Shown in pieces: positions 9,460 through 17,974 of a stretch of 64,000 nucleotides of DNA; position 1 is the first letter of the stretch; the number at the start of each line of letters is the position of its first letter. Source of the stretch: JAJFHI01 sp050633705 (lineage in GTDB: Bacteria; Pseudomonadota; Alphaproteobacteria; Rhizobiales; Hyphomicrobiaceae); the NCBI GenBank assembly GCA_050633705.1, contig JBOEGZ010000003.1:52923-116922 (forward strand), in the 5' to 3' direction. A program made the position numbers and the translations under genes. Below the pieces are notes generated by a model. That model searched no databases. It saw only the letters and a list, made by a program, of their open reading frames with translations, and had not been told where the DNA came from.

Positions 9460-9786
9460 ATGCTACATACAAACGAAACGATGCAAAAAGAAATTGACAC
9501 CAAGCACCCCGAAGCGATCGTTACAATCCGAAATCGAAAAGGTTTGCACGCACGCGCCTCGGCAAAGTTTGTAAAGTCGGCGGAAACCTTTGATGCAGAA
9601 ATTTCGGTTACACGCGACGATCAAAAAGTTGGTGGAACTTCGATAATGGGCTTGATGATGTTGGCAGCCGGCCCCGGCACCGCTCTCCATCTCTCGGCCA
9701 CGGGTCCTGAAGCACCCGAAGCGATCGATGCTCTTGTTGCTTTAATCGAAGACGGCTTTGGCGAAGACCTTGAAGAGGGCAACTAA
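9460..9786 (+). CDS. Phosphocarrier protein HPr
   Basis: 108 residues, about 15–20 longer than usual because of an N-terminal extension; a second ATG at 9481 would remove seven residues and neither has a strong ribosome site. The phosphohistidine is His30 in NRKGLHARASAKFVK. The regulatory serine targeted by HprK is Ser61 in GGTSIMGLMMLAAGPG. It relays phosphate from EI (not in the window) to the EIIA encoded just upstream. With hprK and EIIA it forms the transporter-less PTS typical of Alphaproteobacteria. The acidic C-terminus GFGEDLEEGN is unremarkable. Confidence 0.93.
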   Translation: MLHTNETMQKEIDTKHPEAIVTIRNRKGLHARASAKFVKSAETFDAEISVTRDDQKVGGTSIMGLMMLAAGPGTALHLSATGPEAPEAIDALVALIEDGFGEDLEEGN

Positions 9787-9859
9787 GGCTTTGTGCTCTC
9801 AACAACAGATCACTTAGAACGCCGACACGGAAAACGCTACCAAGGCACTCTCATAAAAC

Positions 9860-9892
9860 GAAAAACGGGAGCGCCCTGAAAAGCGCTCCCGT
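9860..9892 (-). terminator. Rho-independent terminator of the TadG-like gene
   Basis: ACGGGAGCGC (9865–9874) and GCGCTCCCGT (9883–9892) form a perfect 10-bp stem. A run of five A on the left gives the U tract only for the minus strand, so it terminates the gene ending at 9925. It is not a good terminator for the plus-strand HPr gene. Confidence 0.85.
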
Positions 9893-9924
9893 CTGTACAG
9901 GAGAAGGTTTCGTAATTGCCGCTT

Positions 9925-11511
9925 CTACTTTGACAAGTAGAGTTGAGCAATCTGAACCGCAATATCGGCATAAGCCTGTTGCAGTTGGTCACCATTGTTC
10001 ACGTCAAACGAATGGTCTGGCGAGGACGCACAGTGGTTCATGGTTTGCTCAGCCGTACCGCCATTTCTCAACTTGAAGCCGATGGAGTAAACGATAATAC
10101 CCTGTGCTTTCATGTTCGTGCAAAGTGTGCGCGCCTGATTCACTGACGATCCATTCGCAGCATTGCAATCGTTTGGCCCATTTCCAGAGTAACGATCGGC
10201 CATGCCACTGTAACTAATGGGATCGCTACCGCCACAATACTGCTGGTTGTATTCACCGTCCGTCATCAAAATCGCATATTTGACAACATCTCTTTCTTTC
10301 ACAGGCGTGCTTGGATCTGGGTATGCTGCAGGTTCACTGCCATTTCCTAAGACCGAAGCAAAGTTAGGCGACAGCATATACCAAGACCAAGCTGTACCGA
10401 TGTGTCCCGCTGTATACCCGCCGGCTGTCAAGTTGTTGATCTGGCTTTTCAAGTTCGACTTATTGCTCGAAAGCGGGATCATATCGGCTGATGCATTGCA
10501 ATAACTGTGACGACTGTAGTAGCGCGGAAAGCGATCTGCCTGAGACGATGGTGTAGCGTCCGTAAAGGCTTCTGAACCCGTACGTTCAACGATACACTTG
10601 TCTTGACGATATACAGTTACGTCACTACCCCACCTGTTGTGAAGATTATGGCTGGAACTGTTCCCTTTTTTCGAGTTCTTATCAGAACCGCTGTTTTTGG
10701 AACGCATAACGTTGTTAAAGTCCAACTTGGTGGTGTTGACCGCCTCTGAAAACGGCACCAACGCAACGCGAGATGTAAATTCGCTCTGATCGTCCCAGAT
10801 AACTGTATCAATGAAAGTCTTTGCGGCGGTCTTCAAATCCTCCAACTTACTGCCGCCCATCGAGCCGGTGACATCAAGCATCATGGCAACTTCAATACTG
10901 CGGCCGGCGTCTGAACCAACGCGAAGTGTTGCAGAAGCTTCGTCCGCTCCAGACCCACGAAACAGTGGCAACCGAGTCAATCCGGAAAATTTGCCGCTAT
11001 TGTTGCCCGTGGCTGCAAAGGCCTTGTTTATTTTCCCAAGCCCAGAAAACAGCGAGTTCTCAATGTCAACCGAACCGGTTGCAGAAATCGTTGTGCCATT
11101 ACCCGTCAATGAAATATTGATCAGAGCATTGATATTCGATGGCTGTCCCGTCACTGGGTTAAGCGGAATAATGTTTTTTGTATTTTCACTAAGATAGTCG
11201 GAGCCAATCTGCTGAGCTGCAGCAAAATCACCAGATCTTTGGAATTCACGGGCTGCCGCCAGAACAGCGGTATCCACAGCATTGCGAAGATCTGTTTTGG
11301 CAGTCGAATACCGGGCATATTCCACAGCGCCGGCAATTGATGCCATGATCACAAAGAATGAAGCCGCAGCGACAATCGCAACCGCACCTGAGCGGTCACT
11401 GACAAAATTCCCCAATCCCATTAAAGTCCGGCTGGAACCAACGAGGGGCTCGCACGTCTTAGGGGTTTTTCCCCGACCAGCATTCATTGGCTGGTTTTTA
11501 ACGTGTAACAT
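9925..11511 (-). CDS. TadG-like pilus-assembly protein with von Willebrand factor A domain
   Basis: 528 residues. The ATG at 11511 is used because AGGAG sits nine bases upstream; the longer frame to 11529 would include that ribosome site. The N-terminus has a Tad-type membrane anchor (residues ~40–70, SGAVAIVAAASFFVIMASIA, then a VEYARYSTAKTDLRNAVDTA helix), as in TadE/TadG-like proteins. A von Willebrand A domain follows, with the metal site DVTGSMGG and later AILMTDGEYN. Cysteines in the C-terminal half could form disulfides outside the membrane. TadG proteins support Flp pilus biogenesis, but no tad or flp genes are nearby, so the role is uncertain. It stands alone between the HPr gene and ahcY and has its own terminator. 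Confidence 0.85.
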   Translation of the reverse strand: MLHVKNQPMNAGRGKTPKTCEPLVGSSRTLMGLGNFVSDRSGAVAIVAAASFFVIMASIAGAVEYARYSTAKTDLRNAVDTAVLAAAREFQRSGDFAAAQQIGSDYLSENTKNIIPLNPVTGQPSNINALINISLTGNGTTISATGSVDIENSLFSGLGKINKAFAATGNNSGKFSGLTRLPLFRGSGADEASATLRVGSDAGRSIEVAMMLDVTGSMGGSKLEDLKTAAKTFIDTVIWDDQSEFTSRVALVPFSEAVNTTKLDFNNVMRSKNSGSDKNSKKGNSSSHNLHNRWGSDVTVYRQDKCIVERTGSEAFTDATPSSQADRFPRYYSRHSYCNASADMIPLSSNKSNLKSQINNLTAGGYTAGHIGTAWSWYMLSPNFASVLGNGSEPAAYPDPSTPVKERDVVKYAILMTDGEYNQQYCGGSDPISYSGMADRYSGNGPNDCNAANGSSVNQARTLCTNMKAQGIIVYSIGFKLRNGGTAEQTMNHCASSPDHSFDVNNGDQLQQAYADIAVQIAQLYLSK

Positions 11512-11564
11512 GGCATTTCTCCTGCACATTACAATCTAATCTGACAAAAGATGGGACCAATTAC

Positions 11565-11579
11565 TTTACAACTTGTAAA
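11565..11579. promoter_or_regulatory. Perfect palindrome in the TadG-like/ahcY divergent region
   Basis: TTTACAA and TTGTAAA flank one central base. The site lies 54 bases upstream of the TadG-like start, a sensible place for an operator. The regulator is unknown, and a 15-base A/T-rich palindrome can occur by chance. The rest of the 442-base intergenic region (11512–11953) shows no gene and no recognisable riboswitch. Confidence 0.4.
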
Positions 11580-11953
11580 CTTCTAAAGTAACGCAAAGAC
11601 ATCGTAACTATTTGACTTCATTTACATTTGCTATTTGCTTTAAAGTTTAAGCTTCGGGTTAACTTTCTGGTTACTTTTCACTCGAGAGCCGCTTAATTTG
11701 TTCGTCGGAACGGAAAACATCGCCATCGTTTGAACCGCTTTGCGGTGCGCACGTCCAAGCGCCTAAGACATAAAGAGTTGTTTATATCTTGTTGCCTCTT
11801 TCCCTGCCGGACGATATACCAGGGCCGATGCGGGTGGGAGATCCTGCAAAATCAATGAACCTGCCGTACCAAAATGCGGCTCATATCGCTGGTCTGCGCC
11901 CCCGAATGGCACACGCCAATGCACCAATCCTGGACAAATAGGAAAATTTGCCG

Positions 11954-13354
11954 ATGACCACTCCTGATTATGTTGTCAAAGACATCAGTCTTGCCGACTG
12001 GGGCCGCAAAGAGATTTCCATGGCGGAAACTGAAATGCCGGGCCTGATGGCGACCCGCGCCGAATTTGGCGCCAGCCAGCCCTTGAAGGGGGCACGCATC
12101 GCCGGCTCGTTGCATATGACAATTCAAACAGCGGTTTTGATCGAGACACTCAAAGCACTTGGTGCCGACGTTCGCTGGGCGTCTTGCAACATCTACTCAA
12201 CACAGGACCACGCCGCTGCGGCCATTGCAGCAGGCGGCACACCTGTATTTGCCTACAAAGGTGAAAGCCTGGAAGAGTATTGGGCTTACACGCGAAAAAT
12301 TCTTGAGTGGAGCGACGGCGGAACACCCAACATGATCCTCGATGATGGTGGTGATGCAACAATGCTGGTTCACTTAGGACTACGCGCCGAGCAGGGCGAC
12401 ACTGCATTTCTTGATAATCCAGGCTCTGAAGAAGAGGTCGTGTTCTTCGCGCTCATCAAGCAAATTCTGTCCGAAGCACCTGGCTGGTTCGCCGAACGCG
12501 CCAAAAACATCAAAGGCGTCTCTGAGGAAACAACCACAGGTGTTCACCGTCTCTACATGATGGAGAAAGAAGGCAGGCTGCTCTTCCCTGTTATCAACGT
12601 CAACGACAGTGTTACGAAGTCAAAATTCGACAACCTTTATGGCTGTCGTGAGAGCTTGGTCGATGGCATTCGTCGCGGGACAGACGTCATGATGGCGGGT
12701 AAAGTCGCAATGATCGCCGGCTTTGGCGATGTTGGCAAAGGCTCAGCCGCCTCCATGCGAAATGCGGGATGTCGCGTCATGGTATCGGAAGTTGATCCGA
12801 TCTGTGCGCTGCAAGCCGCCATGGAAGGCTACGAAGTTGTCACCATGGAAGATGCAGCACCCGAAGCGGATATATTTGTAACTGCAACAGGAAACAAAGA
12901 CGTCATCACCGCTGACCACATGCACAATATGAAAGACCGCGCCATCGTCTGTAATATTGGCCACTTCGACAACGAGATCGATGTTGCTGGTCTGAAAAAC
13001 CTCAAGTGGAACAACATTAAACCGCAAGTCGATGAGATTGAGTTCCCTGACGGCCACCGCATCATTTTGTTGTCAGAAGGCCGTCTTGTGAACCTTGGCA
13101 ACGCGATGGGCCACCCATCGTTCGTGATGTCAGCCTCCTTTACAAACCAGACACTTGCTCAAATCGAGCTTTGGAACAATCCAGACAAGTATGAGAAGAA
13201 GGTCTACACGTTGCCCAAGCATCTCGACGAGAAAGTCGCAACATTGCACCTTGAGAAGATCGGCGTGAAGCTATCGAAACTGTCCGATGAACAAGCAGCC
13301 TACATTGGTGTGAAACCGGAAGGCCCCTTCAAGCCAGAACCTTATCGCTACTAA
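11954..13354 (+). CDS. ahcY: Adenosylhomocysteinase (S-adenosylhomocysteine hydrolase)
   Basis: 466 residues. The ATG at 11954 is chosen over a TTG two codons earlier because AGGA is ten bases upstream. The enzyme splits S-adenosylhomocysteine into homocysteine and adenosine in the cytosol, closing the methylation cycle. Visible family segments include SCNIYSTQDHAAAAI, the NAD-binding GFGDVGKGSA, VCNIGHFDNEID and the C-terminal KPEPYRY ending. The length includes the ~40-residue insertion typical of bacterial enzymes. A strong terminator follows at 13403, so the gene is monocistronic. Its product supports the methyltransferases of the cell, including the sugar methyltransferases in this window. 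Confidence 0.97.
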   Translation: MTTPDYVVKDISLADWGRKEISMAETEMPGLMATRAEFGASQPLKGARIAGSLHMTIQTAVLIETLKALGADVRWASCNIYSTQDHAAAAIAAGGTPVFAYKGESLEEYWAYTRKILEWSDGGTPNMILDDGGDATMLVHLGLRAEQGDTAFLDNPGSEEEVVFFALIKQILSEAPGWFAERAKNIKGVSEETTTGVHRLYMMEKEGRLLFPVINVNDSVTKSKFDNLYGCRESLVDGIRRGTDVMMAGKVAMIAGFGDVGKGSAASMRNAGCRVMVSEVDPICALQAAMEGYEVVTMEDAAPEADIFVTATGNKDVITADHMHNMKDRAIVCNIGHFDNEIDVAGLKNLKWNNIKPQVDEIEFPDGHRIILLSEGRLVNLGNAMGHPSFVMSASFTNQTLAQIELWNNPDKYEKKVYTLPKHLDEKVATLHLEKIGVKLSKLSDEQAAYIGVKPEGPFKPEPYRY

Positions 13355-13402
13355 GGCTAGAACCCTATCTGGTTCAGGTCAGAACAATCTGCAATATCGA
13401 GC

Positions 13403-13438
13403 GCGGCGTCTGGGTCACCCAGGCGCCGCTTCTTTATT
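13403..13438 (+). terminator. Rho-independent terminator of ahcY
   Basis: GCGGCGTCTGGG (13403–13414) pairs with CCCAGGCGCCGC (13418–13429) over 12 positions with one G·U, a 3-base loop and a T-rich tail. It begins 48 bases after the ahcY stop codon. Confidence 0.88.
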
Positions 13439-13559
13439 GTAAAGCCCTGTGAACACTGGCCAATGCAGGTATGCCCCGGCATACTCAGAATGATTCGTTC
13501 AAGCGTAAATTGAGGAGATGGGCTGTTGAGCCGCTTTTTGGAGAAAGAGCGGCCTGCGG

Positions 13560-16184
13560 TTGTGCGGGGCAAATTTCAATTCCATGATCACGATGCGATC
13601 AACAACGCGCAAGACACGTTTCCTGACAACGCGTCGGGAGCTAGTGCTGTTGCTCGGTGCAAGCATGGCTTGCGTGCTGTTTTTAACAATGGCCGTCACC
13701 GGAAATCTCAATCCGACAAGCACACCCGCCTTTCAGTCTGCAACCAATCTCCTATTATTGTTCAGCGTTGGCGTGAGTGCGATTGCAACGATCCTTATGG
13801 TTTGGAGGATAGTTGTTGGCGCGCGGCGCCTGAAACGAAAAACCGATGAGGAGCTGGCCGAGTTACGAAGTGAATACGAAGCACTTGAAGCAATCATCGG
13901 CGCCGAACCGCAGGTATTGTTATTCTGGAAACGCGAGCAAGATCTTAAAGTTGTTTCTCATACTTTAACCGGGATGGATGGCCTTCCCCGGCTAGAAAGT
14001 GACATCATTCAGTTTGGCAGTTGGCTCGATGAAGCTTCTGCGAAAAATCTAAAAGACCACCTCACAAGACTGTTTGATAGCGGGCGCGGCTTCAACATTA
14101 TTTTGAAAACAAAATCGGCGACACATATCGAAGCAGATGGACGCGGCGCTGGCGCACGCGCCGTTATTCGGTTCCGTGATGTCGCAGGTTATCGAAATGA
14201 TCTGGCCAAAATTCTCGACCAACACAAAACTCTGGCGCAGGACATTGCGACAAGCCAGGGGCTTTTGGATGCGCTGCCCATGCCAGCTTGGCTGACCAAT
14301 AGCGACAACAAATTGACATGGGTCAACCAGGCTTACCTCTCAGCCGTCGAAGCCGCGGACATAGCCGAAGTCCTCGAAGATCAAATAGAAATTCTTGAAC
14401 AACGCCAAAGAAAATCAATGCGCGATGCTTTGCGGATTGGCGCTTCGTTCAACCAACGCCTTGCAATCAACGTCGCTGGCACGCGCAAACCTCACGACGT
14501 GATCGCTTTGCGCATGGATCACGCCACAGCGGCCGTCGCGATCGACGTCGCAGAACTTGAGACCGCTCAAGGTGAACTCGATCGACAAGTTGAAGCCTTT
14601 GACCGCACCCTTGATCAGGTTACAACGGCTATTGCGATGTTCAGTGCTGACCGCAAACTTGTATTTCGCAATGAAGCCTTCGAGAAACTATGGCAACTTG
14701 ATACCGATTGGCTTGATACACACCCAGGCGATGCAGAAGTGCTCGATGAATTGAGCGAACAAGGTCGTCTCCCAGAAGTTGGCAGTTACCGTGAATGGCG
14801 CCGCAAGGTCTTAGAAAACAACGGCGATGACGACGACAACAAAAATGACTACTGGCATTTACCCGATGGGCGTGTGCTTCACGTCATTTCAGAACAGCGA
14901 CTTGATGGCGGCATTACGTATCTCTACGTCGACGAAACAGAACGCTTTGCGTTGAAAAGCCGGTTTAATGCTCTAAGTCGCGTGCAAGGTGAGACACTCA
15001 ACAGCCTCAATGAAGGTGTTGCCGTTTTTGCAACCGACGGTCGCTTGAAGCTTTACAATACGGCCTTCACGAAGGTTTGGCATTTATCTGTCGCGATGCT
15101 GGATAGCCAGCCACACATCAGCGAAATTGTTCATCAAGCCAAGACGCTGTTTGAAGACGAACACACCTGGAACAATCTCACGCGCGCAATTGCCTCCTTC
15201 TCCGACGAACGCGAACCATTGAAAGGGCATATGCTGCGGCCTGACAACTCGGTGATCAATTACGCAACATTGCCGCTACCGGATGGGGCAACGTTGCTGA
15301 CCTTTACAGACGTGACCGAGGTGAAGCGCTATGAAAAAACCTTGGAAGAACGCAACGACGCACTTGTTCTTTCGGATCGATTGAAAAACCAATTCATTGG
15401 CCATGTATCCTACGAATTGCGCACTCCGCTAACAAACATTATCGGCTTCAGCGATCTTTTAGCCGCGCCTCACTTTGGCAACTTAAACGATAAGCAACGT
15501 GAGTTTTTAAACGACATTACGTCGTCATCCAAATCGCTCCTTGCCATCATCGACGACATTCTCGATCTAGCAACGATTGATGCTGGTGAGTTGGAGCTTG
15601 TAATCGAACCTCTGAATGTCCGCGAAACAATCGATGCGGCCATTGCTGGGGTTGCCGACCGCGCCGCGCGCGAAGGTCTGATCATCGATATCGCAATTGG
15701 CGATGATGCAGAAACATTCATGGGCGATAAGGCCCGCATCCGCCAAGTCCTCTACAATCTTTTGTCAAATGCTGTTGGCTTCTCTCACCCTGAGGGGGTG
15801 GTTTTGGTCACGTGTTGGCGGGATGGCAATCAAACCATCTTCCAGGTTGAAGATCGTGGCGCCGGCATTTCGAAGGAAGACCAAGCCCACATCTTCGATC
15901 GGTTCGAAAGCCGGAGCAAAGGCTCAAAACACCGTGGCGTTGGCCTGGGCTTGTCAATCGTCAAGAGCCTTGTCGAGCAGCACGGCGGCAACATAATCCT
16001 CGACTCGAAGGAAGGTTTTGGAACCCGCGTCACGGTTTGCTTGCCTGAGCCTGAAACGGCCACAATCGAAACGGACACTTACAGTGACGAGGAAGCCAGG
16101 GCGTTGGCAGCATTTGATGTCGTCGATGCTGAACTGGAAGTTGAACACACCATTGAAAAGGTGCGAACAGGAACCGACGACTAG
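13560..16184 (+). CDS. divL: DivL-like cell-cycle pseudokinase (PAS-containing, tyrosine H-box)
   Basis: 874 residues from a TTG; an ATG eight codons later (13584) is an alternative and neither has a clear ribosome site. Two membrane segments (about 28–46 and 63–88) are followed by a long PAS-rich region (~90–590). The dimerisation segment reads FIGHVSYELRTPL: the histidine expected before ELRTPL is Tyr618. The ATPase parts look intact: N-box QVLYNLLSNAVGFS, VEDRGAGI and HRGVGLGLSIVKSL. Tyrosine at this site is the hallmark of DivL, which in Caulobacter binds DivK and tunes CckA, hence CtrA. The position between ahcY and tsaE also fits. It is longer than Caulobacter DivL (769 residues). Confidence 0.88.
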   Translation: MCGANFNSMITMRSTTRKTRFLTTRRELVLLLGASMACVLFLTMAVTGNLNPTSTPAFQSATNLLLLFSVGVSAIATILMVWRIVVGARRLKRKTDEELAELRSEYEALEAIIGAEPQVLLFWKREQDLKVVSHTLTGMDGLPRLESDIIQFGSWLDEASAKNLKDHLTRLFDSGRGFNIILKTKSATHIEADGRGAGARAVIRFRDVAGYRNDLAKILDQHKTLAQDIATSQGLLDALPMPAWLTNSDNKLTWVNQAYLSAVEAADIAEVLEDQIEILEQRQRKSMRDALRIGASFNQRLAINVAGTRKPHDVIALRMDHATAAVAIDVAELETAQGELDRQVEAFDRTLDQVTTAIAMFSADRKLVFRNEAFEKLWQLDTDWLDTHPGDAEVLDELSEQGRLPEVGSYREWRRKVLENNGDDDDNKNDYWHLPDGRVLHVISEQRLDGGITYLYVDETERFALKSRFNALSRVQGETLNSLNEGVAVFATDGRLKLYNTAFTKVWHLSVAMLDSQPHISEIVHQAKTLFEDEHTWNNLTRAIASFSDEREPLKGHMLRPDNSVINYATLPLPDGATLLTFTDVTEVKRYEKTLEERNDALVLSDRLKNQFIGHVSYELRTPLTNIIGFSDLLAAPHFGNLNDKQREFLNDITSSSKSLLAIIDDILDLATIDAGELELVIEPLNVRETIDAAIAGVADRAAREGLIIDIAIGDDAETFMGDKARIRQVLYNLLSNAVGFSHPEGVVLVTCWRDGNQTIFQVEDRGAGISKEDQAHIFDRFESRSKGSKHRGVGLGLSIVKSLVEQHGGNIILDSKEGFGTRVTVCLPEPETATIETDTYSDEEARALAAFDVVDAELEVEHTIEKVRTGTDD

Positions 16185-16280
16185 AGAGCCTGACTGACAT
16201 GCCGTAAAGGATGCGCCTTTGTCACAGGTGAACTCTTGAACTAAGGTTCCCAATCTGTCCAAGCTTACAATCCACTCCCG

Positions 16281-16318
16281 CCCTAAGTCACTTTAATTGC
16301 CCTAAATCACTTTTATTG
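16281..16318. repeat. Two tandem 19-base repeats upstream of the tsaE fusion gene
   Basis: CCCTAAGTCACTTTAATTG is followed immediately by CCCTAAATCACTTTTATTG, 17 of 19 positions identical. The pair ends 29 bases before the tsaE start, so it overlaps the expected promoter or 5' leader and could be a double operator. Confidence 0.7.
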
Positions 16319-16347
16319 ATTGACCCAACAACAAGCCATTCTCAATC

Positions 16348-17901
16348 ATGACCGCACCCCTTCGCCTGGAAAACTGTTCTGAGACCGACGTGACGCGCTT
16401 TGCCCAAGTACTGGCATTCTCAGTTCAGCCTGGAGACATTGTTTGCTTGTCCGGGGATCTCGGTGCCGGAAAGACAACTTTGGCACGTGCTGCCATTCAA
16501 GCCTTGCTCGATGACGACAACTGCGAAATACCAAGTCCAACCTACACACTCGTACAAACCTACGACGCTGCTCGTTTCTCTATTGCCCACTTTGACCTTT
16601 ATCGTCTTGGTGCACCTGAAGAACTCGACGAATTGGGTCTGGATTACGCTTTAACCAGCGGCATCGCGCTTCTCGAATGGCCGGAACAAGCTCAGGACCT
16701 CATCCCGCCCGCCGCATTCCACATTTACTTGAGCGAACAGGCCAACAACCATGAGCAAAGATCAATCACGCTTACTGGACAAGATCGCTCCCGCGTTTCC
16801 CGCCTCATGGCACTTCATAAACTCTTACAGGAAAACGCGTGGCCCCCCACAGCTCAACTGCGGTATTTGCAAGGAGACGCGTCGGTACGACGTTACGCTC
16901 GCCTCGCCCAACCTTCAGATAGCGAACCCCGCACAAGTGCCATTGTGATGGACTGGGCTGAACAACCCGATGGCCCCCCTGTTCGCGACGGCTTGCCCTA
17001 CAGCCAAATTGCCCACCTCGCAGAAAACATAAAACCTTTTCTTGGCGTCACTTCAGCTTTACGCGAGATCGGCCTTAGCGCCCCGAAGATCTTTTCTGCA
17101 GATATCGAAAACGGGTTTGTTGTTTTAGAGGATTTTGGTGGCGATGTTTTTCAAACCGCAATCTTGGCCGGCGAAGACCCTCGACACCGCTATCGCGCCG
17201 CTGTTGAAGTGCTGGTGACGTTGCGCCAAAATCCACCACCAGAAACACTCGCGATCCCAGGCGGGCAAACGCCCTATCAATTGCCAAACTACGATCTTGG
17301 TGCATTCGGGATCGAGACCGAGCTCCTCACTGACTGGTACTTTCCAGCCATCCTGAACAACGCCATTACAGATTGCGAGCGAGAGACATTCACAACGGCC
17401 TGGCGCGGGCACCTTGAAACACTTAGCGACCAACCGTCAGGTTGGGTTCTGCGCGACTTTCACTCTCCAAATTTAATTTCACTTCCGAATCGCAAAGGCG
17501 TTAAAGCTGTTGGCCTAATTGATGTCCAGGACGCGTTACGCGGACCGTTGGCCTACGATCTGGTATCATTGTTACAAGATGCCCGCGTCGATATTGCACA
17601 AGACGTCGAATCTGAACTTTTGGATGCTTACTGCGCTGCGGCTTGTTCGTCGGATCGGACATTCGACGAAGCTCTGTTTCGCCTGAGTTATGCGATTGCC
17701 GGCGCCCAGCGCAACACCAAAATCCTTGGTATATTTGCCCGTCTTGCTGTGCGTGACGGTAAGCCTGGATATCTGCGTCATCTGCCGCGAATCTGGGGTT
17801 ATCTGGCCCGCAACCTCGCCCATCCTGAACTGGCCGACCTAAAGGCATGGTACGATGGACACTTTCCAGTGGAGAGACGCTCCGCCAGCCTCAACATTTG
17901 A
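16348..17901 (+). CDS. tsaE: Fusion of TsaE (tRNA t6A ATPase) and an AmgK-like sugar kinase
   Basis: 517 residues in two domains. Residues ~1–150 are TsaE, the ATPase of the TsaBDE complex that makes threonylcarbamoyl-adenosine at tRNA position 37: P-loop GDLGAGKT (36–43), SPTYTLVQTY, HFDLYRL and LLEWPEQ. Residues ~160–505 are an aminoglycoside-phosphotransferase-fold kinase: catalytic loop RDFHSPNL with Asp370 and Asn375, then the metal-binding aspartate in GLIDVQDAL. The next gene is MurU-like, so the kinase is probably AmgK, the anomeric kinase of N-acetylmuramate/N-acetylglucosamine used in cell-wall recycling. The fusion is known in Alphaproteobacteria. Both active sites look intact. Confidence 0.9.
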   Translation: MTAPLRLENCSETDVTRFAQVLAFSVQPGDIVCLSGDLGAGKTTLARAAIQALLDDDNCEIPSPTYTLVQTYDAARFSIAHFDLYRLGAPEELDELGLDYALTSGIALLEWPEQAQDLIPPAAFHIYLSEQANNHEQRSITLTGQDRSRVSRLMALHKLLQENAWPPTAQLRYLQGDASVRRYARLAQPSDSEPRTSAIVMDWAEQPDGPPVRDGLPYSQIAHLAENIKPFLGVTSALREIGLSAPKIFSADIENGFVVLEDFGGDVFQTAILAGEDPRHRYRAAVEVLVTLRQNPPPETLAIPGGQTPYQLPNYDLGAFGIETELLTDWYFPAILNNAITDCERETFTTAWRGHLETLSDQPSGWVLRDFHSPNLISLPNRKGVKAVGLIDVQDALRGPLAYDLVSLLQDARVDIAQDVESELLDAYCAAACSSDRTFDEALFRLSYAIAGAQRNTKILGIFARLAVRDGKPGYLRHLPRIWGYLARNLAHPELADLKAWYDGHFPVERRSASLNI

Positions 17902-17974
17902 TAACATGCCATATTCGGGTCCTAGAAAAGCGGACCTTGAGAAAACTTCTAATTGTTGAGGGCATGTTTTTTTT

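Noticed and set aside
11655..11675. Possible CtrA box (TTAA-N7-TTAA) upstream of the TadG-like gene
   Set aside because: The half-site spacing and one half-site deviate from the consensus.
11820..11953. Possible SAH or SAM riboswitch in front of ahcY
   Set aside because: Some bacteria have one here, but I could not match a consensus core or pseudoknot. A covariance-model search would decide.
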